NCBI GenBank assembly: GCA_963277665.1
Contig: OY728142.1
Location: forward strand, 8,880,001-8,944,000
Direction of reading: 5' to 3'
From: Viscum album
Lineage: Eukaryota; Streptophyta; Magnoliopsida; Santalales; Viscaceae
DNA: 64,000 nucleotides
Of the stretch, positions 49,089-60,797 are shown piece after piece. Both the position numbers and the translations under genes were made by a program. Each line of letters begins with the position of its first letter. Position 1 is the stretch's first letter. The notes under the pieces are model-generated. The model ran no database searches. It saw only the letters and a program-made list of their open reading frames with translations, and was not told the DNA's origin.

Positions 49089-49587
49089 TACACATCAGAA
49101 TTGGTTTATAAATGTTCTTAAACATAACTTAAATGTTCTAAAATGTAAATTTTATTACTTTTAGCTTTATTTACATGTTTTTTAAAATTAATAAATTTTT
49201 GTGATATTTTTTTGAACAACGCATTTTTTTTTATTTAAAAATGTAAAGAAGAAATTTTTTCTATTTACATGTTTGAAATTAATGAGTCATTCGGCTCTCA
49301 TAAACAGTATTTTTGTTGAAATCTATATTATAATTTTCTATGGTTATTTTCAATGACAAACATGTTCTCAAATTTTTTGGATTTTTTATATAAAATGTTT
49401 TAAAAATTTCTATTTGATCATGTTTTCTAAGAAAATATTAATTGATTTTTAAAATTTATTATTAATATACTGAAATATATTTTAAATTTTCATATTATTT
49501 ACAAAATAAAATTTTTAGAAATAGGGTAAGATCACATACCATGGCTTATTGAAAGTGGGAACATGTGTTCATGTAGATAACCTTTCT
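49089..49587. other. Unassigned AT-rich spacer between E2 and E4
   Basis: About 500 bp with no open frame or recognisable motif. It may be older repeat sequence into which E2 and E4 inserted. Confidence 0.4.
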
Positions 49588-51703
49588 TGTAACATTTATT
49601 TTAATGTTTTTAATTAGTTTTTTCATTAATTAAGGGGTGAAATGTCCGAAGGATGCCTCTTAATGGGTATGTGTGTATGATGAACCACTCACTTATTTGT
49701 ATTCATCCCCCCTTCAGGTGGAGATCTCTATCATTTTCCAATAGAATCATGTGTCAACTGTTGCAGTTGTTTGTTCTTAGTATGTCTATTCTTCCATCTT
49801 TGATATATTTTCTGTTCTATGGTTAACCAATTTTATTTCATTTTCCTCTGTTATACAATATTTATATGTTATTTTTTAACCTTTTATATTTCTATTTTCT
49901 TATCTCCTTTCAATGAAAATATTCAATGGCTGAACATCTATGCGTATAAGTTGGCAATTTATAAACTATTTGGTAATTATTGCATCATTTTTGAGTGTGT
50001 ACATTGTATGGTAATTATTATATTTACAAGATTTCATTCTAAAGTTTTAAATTAAGTGTTGTTATCCCTAAATATAAATTGAAACATATCCATTGCCCAT
50101 GAATAGGCAATGGTGAGTAGACCAAGAATTTAACAACCACTTGAGGTGTTCAAAACATGGTAATTGGATTGAAAATATTAAATGGGTGACCCGAATAGTT
50201 GTTTAAGATAAGTTATCAATAATTATAATTATTCTATAGTCCTAGAAAATCTAATATAAATTTTTTATATCTTTATTTATCATTATTTATTAAATATAAT
50301 TAACTAAATTTAATTCAAAAATAGCAATACACATAAGTCATGATTTTTTGGTTGGAATTCTAAGGGATATATTTACTCATGGGTTCTATGATGATGTATA
50401 CTGATTGTAATTCCTTGGGTTAGTTTCCCCCCTGGGTTATACAATGATACATGATACTTTTTTTTCCTATGGTAATACCGTAAGAATTAATAATGAATTA
50501 TGATACTTTGGAATGCCTTGGGTTACTTCCCATTTGATAAAAAAATTCATGATTATTTTGAGTTCCTAGGATCTTCATATATGGGGTTGGAAAAGTTTTA
50601 GGATTACTTTGACTACCTAGTATTAAATTTCTAGTGGCCAACAGTATTTATTTATTACTTGTTCTACATAATATCATCCTCAAAGGGGTCAACAATGTTT
50701 CATAATTACTTAGAATGCCTATCCATATCATCTTAGCGGTTGAATCTATTTTATGAATTCATGTACTACATTGTGTCTTCCTCCTAGGGCTCGTGAGTTT
50801 TTACTAATTTCATTGTATGCCTAGGATCATCCTCCTAGGTTTCAACATCATTTTGGATTACTTGATCTCCTATAAACATCATCCTAGGGAATAGTGAGGA
50901 TTCTTGATACTTGAATCCTTATGGTATCCCCTAATAATCTATAATTCCAATGATTAAGTGAACATCCAAGTATACATACAAGGGTTAAATTTTATTTCAT
51001 TATGGTACATTATGGATGAAGACATCTTACTTAGGCTGAAGTAGGTATAACTAATCCTGAGTGTCACAACAGAAGCCAAGGATTTATAATGATTTTATTT
51101 ATTTATTTCGTGACTTCTTTTATTGATTAGGAACATTAATAGTTCAATTTTACTTGACTGGATATTCGTCTAGATTCCATTTTTTGTTCCGAAAAATGAC
51201 ATAATAACACACCTCACAGGCCAAGGTTTAACACCTAAGTAGGCTTCATGAATATTGGATAAGGAAAAGTTTCTCATTTTTTATTCATGGATTGATCTTC
51301 AAGGATAGATCTTAGGAGATTAGTATTGGTATGGGTATGTGGATAACATTTTTTGGATATTCCTAGTTTTTTCTTTTTTTATTTCTTTGATTTTGATGTT
51401 TATTATCTCCTTTAGGATGTATGGCTTTTTGATATATAGACACATGATTTTGATTGATCTTTCTCTGTGATTATTATTTTTAGAACATTTCAGGATGAAT
51501 ATTTATGGATTTCCATATATTTAACTAATTATAATTATTTATGAAAATTTTCATCTCTAATATGTTGGAATAGAATCCCCATAGCACCACTATAGACCCC
51601 AAATAATAATCGGTATGCTCTGGAATATGGGGACGGATTCCCATGGACCCTAGTGTGTCTCAGGTTCTGGCACTACCAAGTGGCCTATAACTGGGGTGTT
51701 ACA
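49588..51703 (-). mobile_element. E4: probable 3' LTR of a minus-strand chromovirus
   Basis: The termini form a perfect inverted 7-mer (tgtaaca at 49588, tgttaca at 51703), giving 2116 bp. In minus orientation it begins TGTAACACCCCAG, a common plant Ty3 start. Beyond it (51704 upward, minus) a frame reads FHRIE, a stop, TMRIYYDYYE, a stop, GLIWRY, resembling the end of a chromodomain tail (M-R-x-x-Y-P-x-L-F pattern). A phrase near 49636-49670 (ggggtgaaatgtcc ... aatgggta) resembles the R-region complement in E2. No second copy of this LTR is in the window. Confidence 0.5.
50385..50940. repeat. ~51-bp minisatellite, about 11 units
   Basis: Units run gggtt(c)aacaatgtttt, then atgattactttgaatgcc, then taggatcatcctcctag, with starts near 50435, 50585, 50638, 50687, 50738, 50789, 50840 and 50889. 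The clearest neighbours are 50687-50889, spaced 49-51 bp. Further degenerate units extend left to about 50385. It lies inside the putative E4 LTR. Confidence 0.75.
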
Positions 51704-54700
51704 ACTTTGTACCTCCATATAAGACCCTACTCATAATAATCATAATATATTCTCATGGTTCATTCAATTCGATGAAAATAATCTCCTAGAGAAATAATAT
51801 ATTTCTATTTTTTTGATCACCCACTATAGGGAATCTGACAAAAAAACCTATAAGGAATAGATAAATAACATCAGTTAATCCTTTATTATAAGATACTATA
51901 GTCTAGAACCATGTTATACCATTATAAAATGTTTATTTACCTTTATCTAAAGTAATATTTATATAAAACTGAAAAAATACATAACTAAATAAAGAAGATT
52001 CTCCAATTATATAGGAATGAGAGGGAGACATTAGGGATTTAAAGATATAAGTTATTTGATTGATGATGACTAAAAGTTTTTATAGTGTGTGCCAGTGGTT
52101 ATTTAAGTATTTAACACTTCTCATTCAAACTATATTTTCCTCCGATTTCATATCATCATTTTGTACCTTATTCTTAGTAGGTGTTCAAATCACCGTGGAG
52201 TTCCCATTTTCACTTCATTATTGGCGATTAATCATATTCATATACCCATGCCTCCATTTATGTTATTATGTTATATCTCCATAATTTTTTTTGGATATAA
52301 ATATTTTTTAAACATATATATTAGTTCTTAAGGGTCAGTCTTTGCATTACATATTTCTGAAAATTTCTTATTTTATAATTGATGATGCACTCAATATCTG
52401 CTAGGTTTTCCACCTTAGCTCTATAATTTCGCATAACATCCAGTTGTTTTTATCATTTTACGTTATGAATTGGGATTTTAATGTCCATTTCTATATTTTA
52501 AGATCTTTTTTTATTTATGGTGTCTTATATATATCATGGATTTGTATTTTAGGAATTTAACTATACATTCCAGCCATCCCATTGTCTCCCCATCCACTAC
52601 ACTACTGTAAATAACATACATTTATATATTCCAGTTCACATTATAATGGAATAAGGGTGGGTATTGATGGTAGAATTGTGTTACATGGTTTTTTTATCAT
52701 TTTGAGTAGGTATAAATTCATTCTATATATTTTATTCTTTAATCAACCCATATATCTTTTTTGTATTATTAATGGTTAGTTTTCTTATTGGAAAATTCCA
52801 TTTATGTCCAACATGTTTGAATAACCTCCCTTAAACATTCCAATCACTCGATATGCATCAAGGTTCTTCCATTATTGATAATGTCTTTATTTTTTTAAAT
52901 AATGGTATGGTCTATTTAATTTTTCATCAATAACAATAATTGATGTATCACAATGGGCGCACCAATTCTTACACTTGAGAATGTGTTCAAAGAATCACTA
53001 AAAAAACTATAAAATTCTTCTAACACCCATCCATAAATGATGATTTATTGGTGTTTTGGTACTACCATATTTCCTTATCCACTGATTCTTTTATCATATG
53101 ATGAAATTTCCACCCTAGGTTAATTCACAGTTCTTGTCTCTTTTATGGGACGTCAATTGAGAATACTTTAGTTTGGTGGATTTTTTCTATCCTTATTGGG
53201 AATTCCAAAATTAATAGAGGTATTTATTAAAAATAAAAATATATTTATAAATATAATAGAAAAGAAAAATCATATCTAGGAATGTTTGAATTAATTCAAG
53301 TCATTAACCCTCAAGTAAATAAAAATTTTAAAATTTTTGTATATATGATTAATAATTAACCCCATAAACAAAATCAACACAAATTTTAAAAATATAAACA
53401 AGGCTTGATATTAACTTTTGAATCCAAATATAATAAAAACATCCTCCCCTATATCCAAGGCCTCATCCATGGTTCCCATCGCAATAAATACAAACATCAC
53501 TATACATTTTTTATGTTTACTGAAACTGTCATTTAATGTTTCAGTATGAAGACTTGGTATTCACCAATACAAGTCATTAAACATATTTAGTGATGTCAAT
53601 TTGTATTCATGATCTCATTTTTTATGGGTTTTCAATTTTTGATGTCAATGTGTATTCATGTATCCATAATGTAATATGAAATATAATGCATAAATTATTA
53701 ATTATTACATAACATATATAAACAATCAATTTCACTTTACCATGTTCATAAAAATACACCATGTTCTTGTCCAAACCTATATTTTTATACATAAATAATA
53801 TTCAATTATTTTCATAAAACCCTAGTATACATACACATATTGAAGAAAATATTTTATAAATGTTAATGACTATCACAATGAATCAAATTATTAGAATCAA
53901 TATAACTAACATCACACAAGTCCTTTTTCTATTACATAATATTTATATAAAATTATTATGTTAGTCGCACAGAAAAAGAACACTTGTTACTCCATATTTA
54001 TAAACCATATTGAATCATCATTAACCCTGAAACTCATTAATACCACATTTATAACACATTTATTTATCTAAATATAAAGACCTACGTGAATCATATCTAT
54101 CATGTCAACCCATCTATATCACTTTTATAAAATTCCTATTTCATTGGATAATTATACCTCATAAAATCTTATCTCTTTAATAAAACCATGGGTCCCACAA
54201 AGAAAACAAAATTATCTCTCTAGACTTATTACCCATATAAAATCATCTATATTGTAAGAAGAAACTATGATGTTACAAAATTGATATATGAAATGACATA
54301 TCCATCATTATTCTATGAAAAAATATCACATAATATAATTTGATTATGGTGTGAAAGAACTAATGTCATTATATCACAAAAAATTGATGTAACCTAGTTG
54401 ACCATTGGTATGACCTAGAATTATAATTCTACAAAAATGATGACAAGATATGGTTAACTAAATTCAAAAAATAAGAAATATAATTATTTTTGGAAAATGT
54501 GACATGAAAAAACTAACCCACGGTTTTACACAAAAATAATTATTTTATTGAGAAACCATAATATAATATAGTAAACACATGGAATGAATTAATTAGTCCC
54601 ATTATTTTGATGAACAATAATTTTTAGTAGTCTATTTATATATCCTTCTCACTCCATATGACATGTTTTATAAATAATAACAGATAAACCCATTTACAAA

Positions 54701-55206
54701 CAATATAAATATATATTCTATTTGACCTTGTCCAATGACCACATAAATTTATAAATATACAACGAAAAATTATAATGAATAACATGAAATAACATAAATA
54801 TAATGTAAAAACAAAATCTGTATTTAATTGTCTATATGGTATGATTTAAAATCATTAACTAAATTCCATTTATAAAAATATATTTCTTCTTAACCATTAT
54901 CAGTAATTTTCCTACATATCATTATCAAGCTAACCACTAATTCCACCGCATTTATCACTCTCTGATAACCTTGTTTTTGTTCCACAATGGGAATAAATTT
55001 AATTCCATACATTTAATTTCATTAACAATTTGGTCATCCTGATTTGAAAATATTAAACTATTCTAATAAATATAAAATTTTCCATTTATTTTTCTCTTAT
55101 ACTTATCCATTCAAAAAAACATTTCAACACTTTATTAATGTATAATATTCTGTATATAACATGAAATTAACCATAATTTCCACATAATGTTATTATTACG
55201 AATGAG
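51704..55206 (-). mobile_element. Probable E4 interior, very decayed, cut by E3
   Basis: Apart from the chromodomain-tail-like frame just inside the LTR, no RT, RNase H or integrase motif could be found at the distances expected from T1. The sequence is AT-rich with only short frames (for example 52060-52284 plus, without similarity). Assigned to E4 only by position. E3 begins at 55207, so any remaining E4 sequence would lie beyond the right end of the window. Confidence 0.35.
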
Positions 55207-58200
55207 TTTCACAAACCAGCTCGGGTACCTTGGTAACCCGATAACCAAACTGGCCCTGACATAGCCCGAAATGCATTCTCAAACCCCATGGGTTGGAGAC
55301 TAGCACTTGACATCATTCAACATACAAGTGTGAACAATTTTTCTTCAAGTGTGAAGAAGAAATAGAAAATGTGGTAGTATACCTAATGAAAGAAACTACA
55401 TAGGTAGTGAAATACTAGAAAAGAATAAGGCATAAAAATCCCAAATTACTATAATCCAATTACTAAAATAAGAAAAAAAACCCATGGTCCCTAAGAAAAC
55501 AACTAACCAAGACCAAAACACAACAGCTAGATCCAACTCCAAGAGACCCCTTCCCATTGTTTGTACCTAGAAGAATAATATCTACATACACTCAAAGGGA
55601 AAATTATGGTGTGAGCCTAAGCACAATATAATACCAAAAAATATTCTATTAAAGATGTTAAATTTAGATTATTTGATGAAATTATTTCAATTTTCAAATA
55701 AATGGGGTTTTCAATTCATAATAATATTTAAAAAAACAAAATATACATTTTAAAATGATGGAATAAAATATTTTAAGCAATGATTTTACAAATGATGGAA
55801 TATTTATAAAATAATGGCTTATGTAAAACATTTATATATAACATTTTATCTATGTTCTGTAGGCATGTATGCAGTTCAATCAAACACTGACATACATTTA
55901 TATCTCAAATATAATTAAACAAGCGAAGAACATTGTCATATAAAAAAATGTATGATAGTATAAACTAGATATAGGATTACACACTACCTATGTGAACATA
56001 GAAAAATATGTATACACACTTTCATATTACAGTAGCCAAAGGAGACTCATCCCCATCCCGTCGAGGATGTGACCTGTTGCATGTATGTTTTATAACGTTT
56101 TTGTATTGTAGAGTCTATCCAAATAACTCTCCAAAAAACTAAGGCTTACATGAGATATTTCATGATGGGAGAACTATTTTAGGACTACTTAAAATAAGAT
56201 CAATCCCATTCTTCCATATAAAAATTCCTAATTGATTTCCATTTAATCCCAAATTAAGTGTTATTCAAAAGCATTCCTTTTTACAAGATAAAACTATTGG
56301 TTTCTATCAAATAATTTTAATCCATTTTCACTAGTTTGAAATTAATTCCACCCCAATTACATAATTACATCATTTATTTCCGCAATTAAATTCAGAAATT
56401 TAATTTAAATCATTTCCATCAAACCCATAATTCTAATTAAACAATTTAAATATTCTAATTTTCATAAGCACACCAAATTAAATGGAATCGTGGGTTTTCC
56501 AAATTCACCTGCCAAATCCATTTAAAATATCATAATTAACTAGAATAATGTTTTTATCAATGTAATTTTAAACATTTTTCAACAAATGAATTTAAATCAT
56601 CAATTGAAATAAATAAATAAACACAAGGATTATCAATTTTTCTAATCATAACTGAACCAACTACCTCAAGGTTGTCAATAATAATAGCAATGATAATTTA
56701 ACCAATGTGGTTCAAGACACCTCCTCAAGACATTTTACCATAATAATTGACCCACCAATGCTCATAATTCATCAAGGGTTCCTAGAACAAAAACATCTAT
56801 TTTAGATCACAAGGAAGTGAATATTTACATGCAATTACATTTTCTCTCTCCTGGATAATCATTGGATAATTGTTTTATATTAATATGTGTAATCATAATA
56901 AATACCCATAAGAATAATTATAATCTTCATTTGATAATCATATCCATCTATTTTATTTTACAATGAAATAAAATATTACATTATATTACATTTTATCTCT
57001 TATAGATAATTTCAAAATATTTGTAAAAATATTACATGTGATAATATTTTATCTCTATTGGCAAATTTTTTTAAATTATTTATTAAAATATTAAATACGA
57101 TGATATTCTCCCTCTAAGGAATAATTCTCAAAGTATCATTTACATTTATCACAAGCGATGATAACTTCTCACTCCTCAATAGTTATCGAATTATCATTTT
57201 TTATCACATGTGATGATACTTCAACTCTCTTCAATAAAATTCCAATTATCATTTTATGTCAGCACGTATGTTCAAAGTATTGTCCATAAAATAATTATAA
57301 AGCAATTCTATATTTTAATATCTTTAGATTAAAATAATAACACATGTTGTAGTACTTTATAATTTATCATTGATAATTTAAATTATTATCCTTCAATAAA
57401 TTATTTTAATAATTGTCATTTGTAAAACTCAGAATTACCTCTTGAATATTCCTTATAATTATGGTTTCATAATTATTTATAATTATCATTTCATAGTATA
57501 GAAATTATTATTCAATAAATCATTGTAATTAACCATTTCCAATTTCATTTAATTAAACCTTCATTATCCCAAGTGAATTTATCAATATATATATATATAT
57601 TGATAATTCAATAACTTTTTAAATTATAATTTGAAAATTTAAGGATTATTATTTGATAATATTGGTCTTTATAATTTTATTTTAAATCTAAAATTATTTT
57701 CTTTAGATCTATTATTTAAATATTTAATCAATTTTCCTTAAATTATATTTTATTTTAAAAAAGGAACAAGGAAATAGAGTAATTGAATAATTAAAATATT
57801 GCAAAGTAGAACACCTTATCTGAAGCTCCCAAACTGGAAGGAGGCTTAAAGGAGGAAGAAAAAACAATTAATCGAATCAAAAGAGCTTCAAATGTCACGC
57901 GAAGAAGACTCTGACAATTTATCAAACTCTAACGCATCATCAAAATCAGCAACAAAATGGTTCCTCAATTTTTAACTGTATAATATTATGATTTATAACC
58001 CCTCTTTTAAATAAAAGACAAATCCAAAAATGAATTGGAAAATTGATTACGGAGTCAATAATTTCATCTAATTAATGAATTTCATTATTTAATGGGTTAA
58101 AAATAGTAGAAATTCAACGTTTTAAATTCACTTTTGCATTAAAAATGTAGGTTGTGGTTTGATGTGGAAGACAATAAATATTCCCCACATAGAAATTTCA

Positions 58201-58819
58201 ATAACATTTATTTATTATTTATTTTTCATTTAAAAAATGTAAAGACTACCAAACAGATGTTGGGCATAGATGTTATGCCCAGTCTAGTGTAAAAACCACA
58301 TTCCATACACGACAATGGTTGTGGATTTCTCAATCAATGAGCAGTTTGAGAGATATTAATTATATAATAATGAAATATCAGAATAAATAATTAATTAAAA
58401 TAAAAAGTTTTATTTTTGTGAGCGAGACGTCCAAATTCATGATTCTTGAAAATGTTATACCATGTCTAGGGTAAAACCGTCATTCCATACCCATTAGTGG
58501 TCTCGGATTTCGCAAACAACACATCATTTTAAAGTTAATTAAATGTTTTTACTAAAAAGGCCATGATTAATATATTCTATTTAATAATTTTATTTTATCC
58601 TCACCAAGATTTTTTGGGCTTAGAAACTCATAGTTTCTCAGGTTTTAACTCACAAAATATTTAATTAAATATTCTAGAGTATTAATTGGGTTTTTTAAAA
58701 TTCCATGACGTGTTTAAAAAATTCATTTTTTCAATGTTAAGAAAATTTTACGATTTATGTAATAATAATTTAACATAATATGCTTTAGGAATACCTAAAA
58801 CAGTAATAGGATGTTACCA
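55207..58819 (-). mobile_element. E3 3' LTR
   Basis: Starts (minus) near TGGTAACATCC after the PPT and ends at tttcacaaacc (55207), homologous to tgtcacgaacc at 60798. Colinear matches to the other LTR include gggtacc.tggta (55224 against 60814), gatcaatcccattcttcca (56199 and 61793) and the paired arrays of short repeats. 3613 bp. Confidence 0.88.
56820..57290. repeat. ~54-59-bp tandem repeats in E3 LTR (left)
   Basis: Units such as ttacatgtgataatatttta, tctctattggcaaatt... recur at about 56974, 57032, 57091, 57149 and 57204, with an outlying unit at 56826. The shared core is (t)acatgtgatgatattt then tctctc...ggataatt. Copies are diverged but the period is regular. Confidence 0.7.
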
Positions 58820-58820
58820 C

Positions 58821-58842
58821 CTCCCCACCATAAGAACCTTTT
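58821..58842 (-). other. E3 polypurine tract
   Basis: On the minus strand ttatggtggggagg directly precedes the LTR start. The ggtggggagg form is common in plant Ty3 elements. Confidence 0.75.
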
Positions 58843-59480
58843 GTCACCAAAAAACCTAAAAATAATCCTCCGTATCAAAAAGATGAGGCCAATACTCTCT
58901 TTTCATTAGGTCTCTCTCCCACATCTCATGATAATAAAAACAATTTTGTCTTAGCACATGGACAAGATTTATCTTCCTCCCATGGTGTAGCATGGTCTCA
59001 GAATCCACAACCTTGACTGGCTATTTAGTCACAGATAAAACATGAGCAATCTCAAGATCACTCCAGCTCAAAATAAGAGATTGATCTGATAGATACCATC
59101 ACAACTGTGATTCATGCAACAAATTATGTATCGACTTTATTTTTAGTCATAGTAATTAATGGTAAGAAAATTTCCCCACAGGATAAACCATCCAGAAAGA
59201 TTCCAAAAAACAAGTAGCAAGCTTCCATTGACTCCCAAGCCATCAATCACCTGACCAGGGTGAAACATTCAAGATTACATGGTCACCAAAACTACTATAT
59301 CAATTAGTAGAACATCTTAGAGCCTCCTCGATGCACAACTCATTTTAAAATATGGAAATCTCTGATTATATACTTCATTGTCCCTAACGGTGAAACATTG
59401 CAGTTTCGATAACATAGAACACCCACCTTGGAGAACAACATTTTGGAATGAGTCTCCCCACCATAAAGAGAGTCTCTAAT
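58840..59480 (-). pseudogene. E3 integrase C-terminus and chromodomain
   Basis: On the minus strand FGDHVILNVSPWSGD (about 59300) starts the familiar tail of Tekay-type integrase. It is followed by HNLLHESQL and YLSDQSLIL, then WSDLEIAHVLSV, PVKVVDSETMLHHGRK and MWERDLMKREYWPHLF, which is the chromodomain end (W-E-x-x..M..x.YP.LF) placed directly before the PPT. Frame changes occur between segments. The sequence between the RT start and this tail (about 3 kb in T1) is missing. Confidence 0.8.
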
Positions 59481-59539
59481 GATTACATAATTCATAAAAT
59501 TCCATTTTTTCCTATTGAATCATCTAAAGAAGAGAAGAT

Positions 59540-59870
59540 ATAAGGGAACCATCATCATTCATGGCAGAGAGAACCAGCACCACCCAAGGTGACACACTTG
59601 GGTGAATTAAGGATTCTTCCAAAAGATCGTCCAACTGGGACATTACTTCTTTCAGTTCAATATTATCCCTTTTGTAAATGGTAAAATAAATTGGTTGAGT
59701 ACCTACATCAATTCAATGGAAAACAAAACCTCTCTTATCAGTGGTAAACTATAAAAATAAATGGGAAGCCCAATTGGAAAATTCTTGAAAACTAGAGGGA
59801 GATCACTGCTCTAAATCAGAAGAAAACACTAATATAACCATCCCCAACTCCAGATAATATGGTTTTTCCC
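59540..59870 (-). pseudogene. E3 reverse transcriptase N-terminus
   Basis: The minus strand reads LPLIREVLFSIEL near 59745, then after a frame change IELKEVMSQLDDLLEES and LIHPSVSPWVVLVLSAMNDDGS, ending near 59555. This is the entry of Ty3 RT (the ELKEL..QL.ELL and IRPSVSPWGAPV...KKDGS landmarks). Palm and active site are absent. The deletion joint lies within about 59480-59550. Confidence 0.8.
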
Positions 59871-59958
59871 TTATCAACCTTGGTTCCCATTCTCCTTGAA
59901 AGAGAACTGACACACCACTGGGTGTGGTAAGGTATATCCATCGAAGATAACAATTAAT

Positions 59959-60315
59959 CTAGGATTTATTGGCAACGATCTTGTCCATCTCAAATATGAC
60001 ATCTAGAGATTTCATATCGAGTACAAAAAAACTCCAAGAATTTTTGACATCTGATAGATAAAAGACACAAATGGGACTATAGAGACCCTTATATCTCTTC
60101 ATACCAAGGTGTATATTAATATCCATTGTATAATTTAAAATCGCCATAGGTAGATTAAGAATACTAACTAAATGGGATGAAGTAAACAAGTTATATGCAC
60201 CTGTATCAAATATAATAGACACTAAAGAAGAATCTATAGTAATGATACCAATCGTAGTTTCTAAACCTATATTAGCTTTCTCTGTATAATATTCAACTAT
60301 GTAAATAAGCTTCAT
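59959..60315 (-). pseudogene. E3 aspartic protease, open frame with intact DTGA
   Basis: A 118-codon open frame (minus, ATG at 60315) begins MKLIYIVEYYTEKANIGLET and contains SLVSIIFDTGAYNLFTSSHL, LNLPMAILNYTMDI and SWSFFVLDMKSLDVIFEMD. The catalytic D-T-G-A is intact, as are the flap and the C-terminal hydrophobic D-V-I-x-x-M-D motif. It is the longest well preserved domain in E3. The ATG is simply the first Met in the frame and not a real start: in the element it would be part of Gag-Pol. The upstream frame continues in other frames toward 60440. Confidence 0.88.
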
Positions 60316-60784
60316 ACCAGATGCCTATGGTTGGAACCTTTTTTTACGTGAAGCATTTGATTGTCTCGTATTTTTTGAAGGTAACGATGATCTCACATCA
60401 ACTAGATTCAAATCCATAATAAGATTTGCTCGCTGAGGTTCAGAAGAAGCATCCTATTGGATGTTATTTGTATGTTATTTTGAGGGAATTTAGTTTAGAA
60501 ACATCATCCATAAATAGGAAGTCATTATATTAACAATTTGACAACATAATAACATAAATTATTCTCAAAAAGAAGGAATAAACAAGATTTGGATTACACT
60601 ATATCAAAATCACACTAGGAAAAATCCTAGAACTACACCACAAGAAATATTTCCCTAAACACGCATGCAGAAATAAGGTTGATTGTGGTGATAGATTCCC
60701 AAAAACTCAATCATAACTACCTTCTATGTCGCAAAAAGATTACTCAAATGCATACTGTCATTAAGGGAAGATACTTAACCTCCC
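60316..60784 (-). other. E3 leader/gag region, largely deleted
   Basis: Only about 470 bp separate the PBS from the protease frame, where about 1.2 kb is normal (T1). No Gag domain or zinc knuckle is recognised, so most of gag has also been lost. Confidence 0.5.
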
Positions 60785-60794
60785 TTTGATGCCA
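60785..60794 (-). other. E3 primer binding site
   Basis: The minus strand reads TGGCATCAAAGGG three bases inside the LTR end, matching the initiator tRNA-Met complement except for A-to-C at position 5 and the last bases. Confidence 0.75.
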
Positions 60795-60797
60795 TTT

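Noticed and set aside
49819..50055. Plus-strand frame with Phe/Ile/Leu runs, a possible membrane protein
   Set aside because: T-rich sequence inside a putative LTR gives such frames by chance; no start context or homologue.
52060..52284. Plus-strand frame of 74 codons
   Set aside because: No recognisable domain; situated in decayed E4 interior.
59959..60315. A domesticated host aspartic protease gene
   Set aside because: The frame is open with DTGA, but it sits between PBS and RT of E3 in the normal place and lacks its own promoter or start context.
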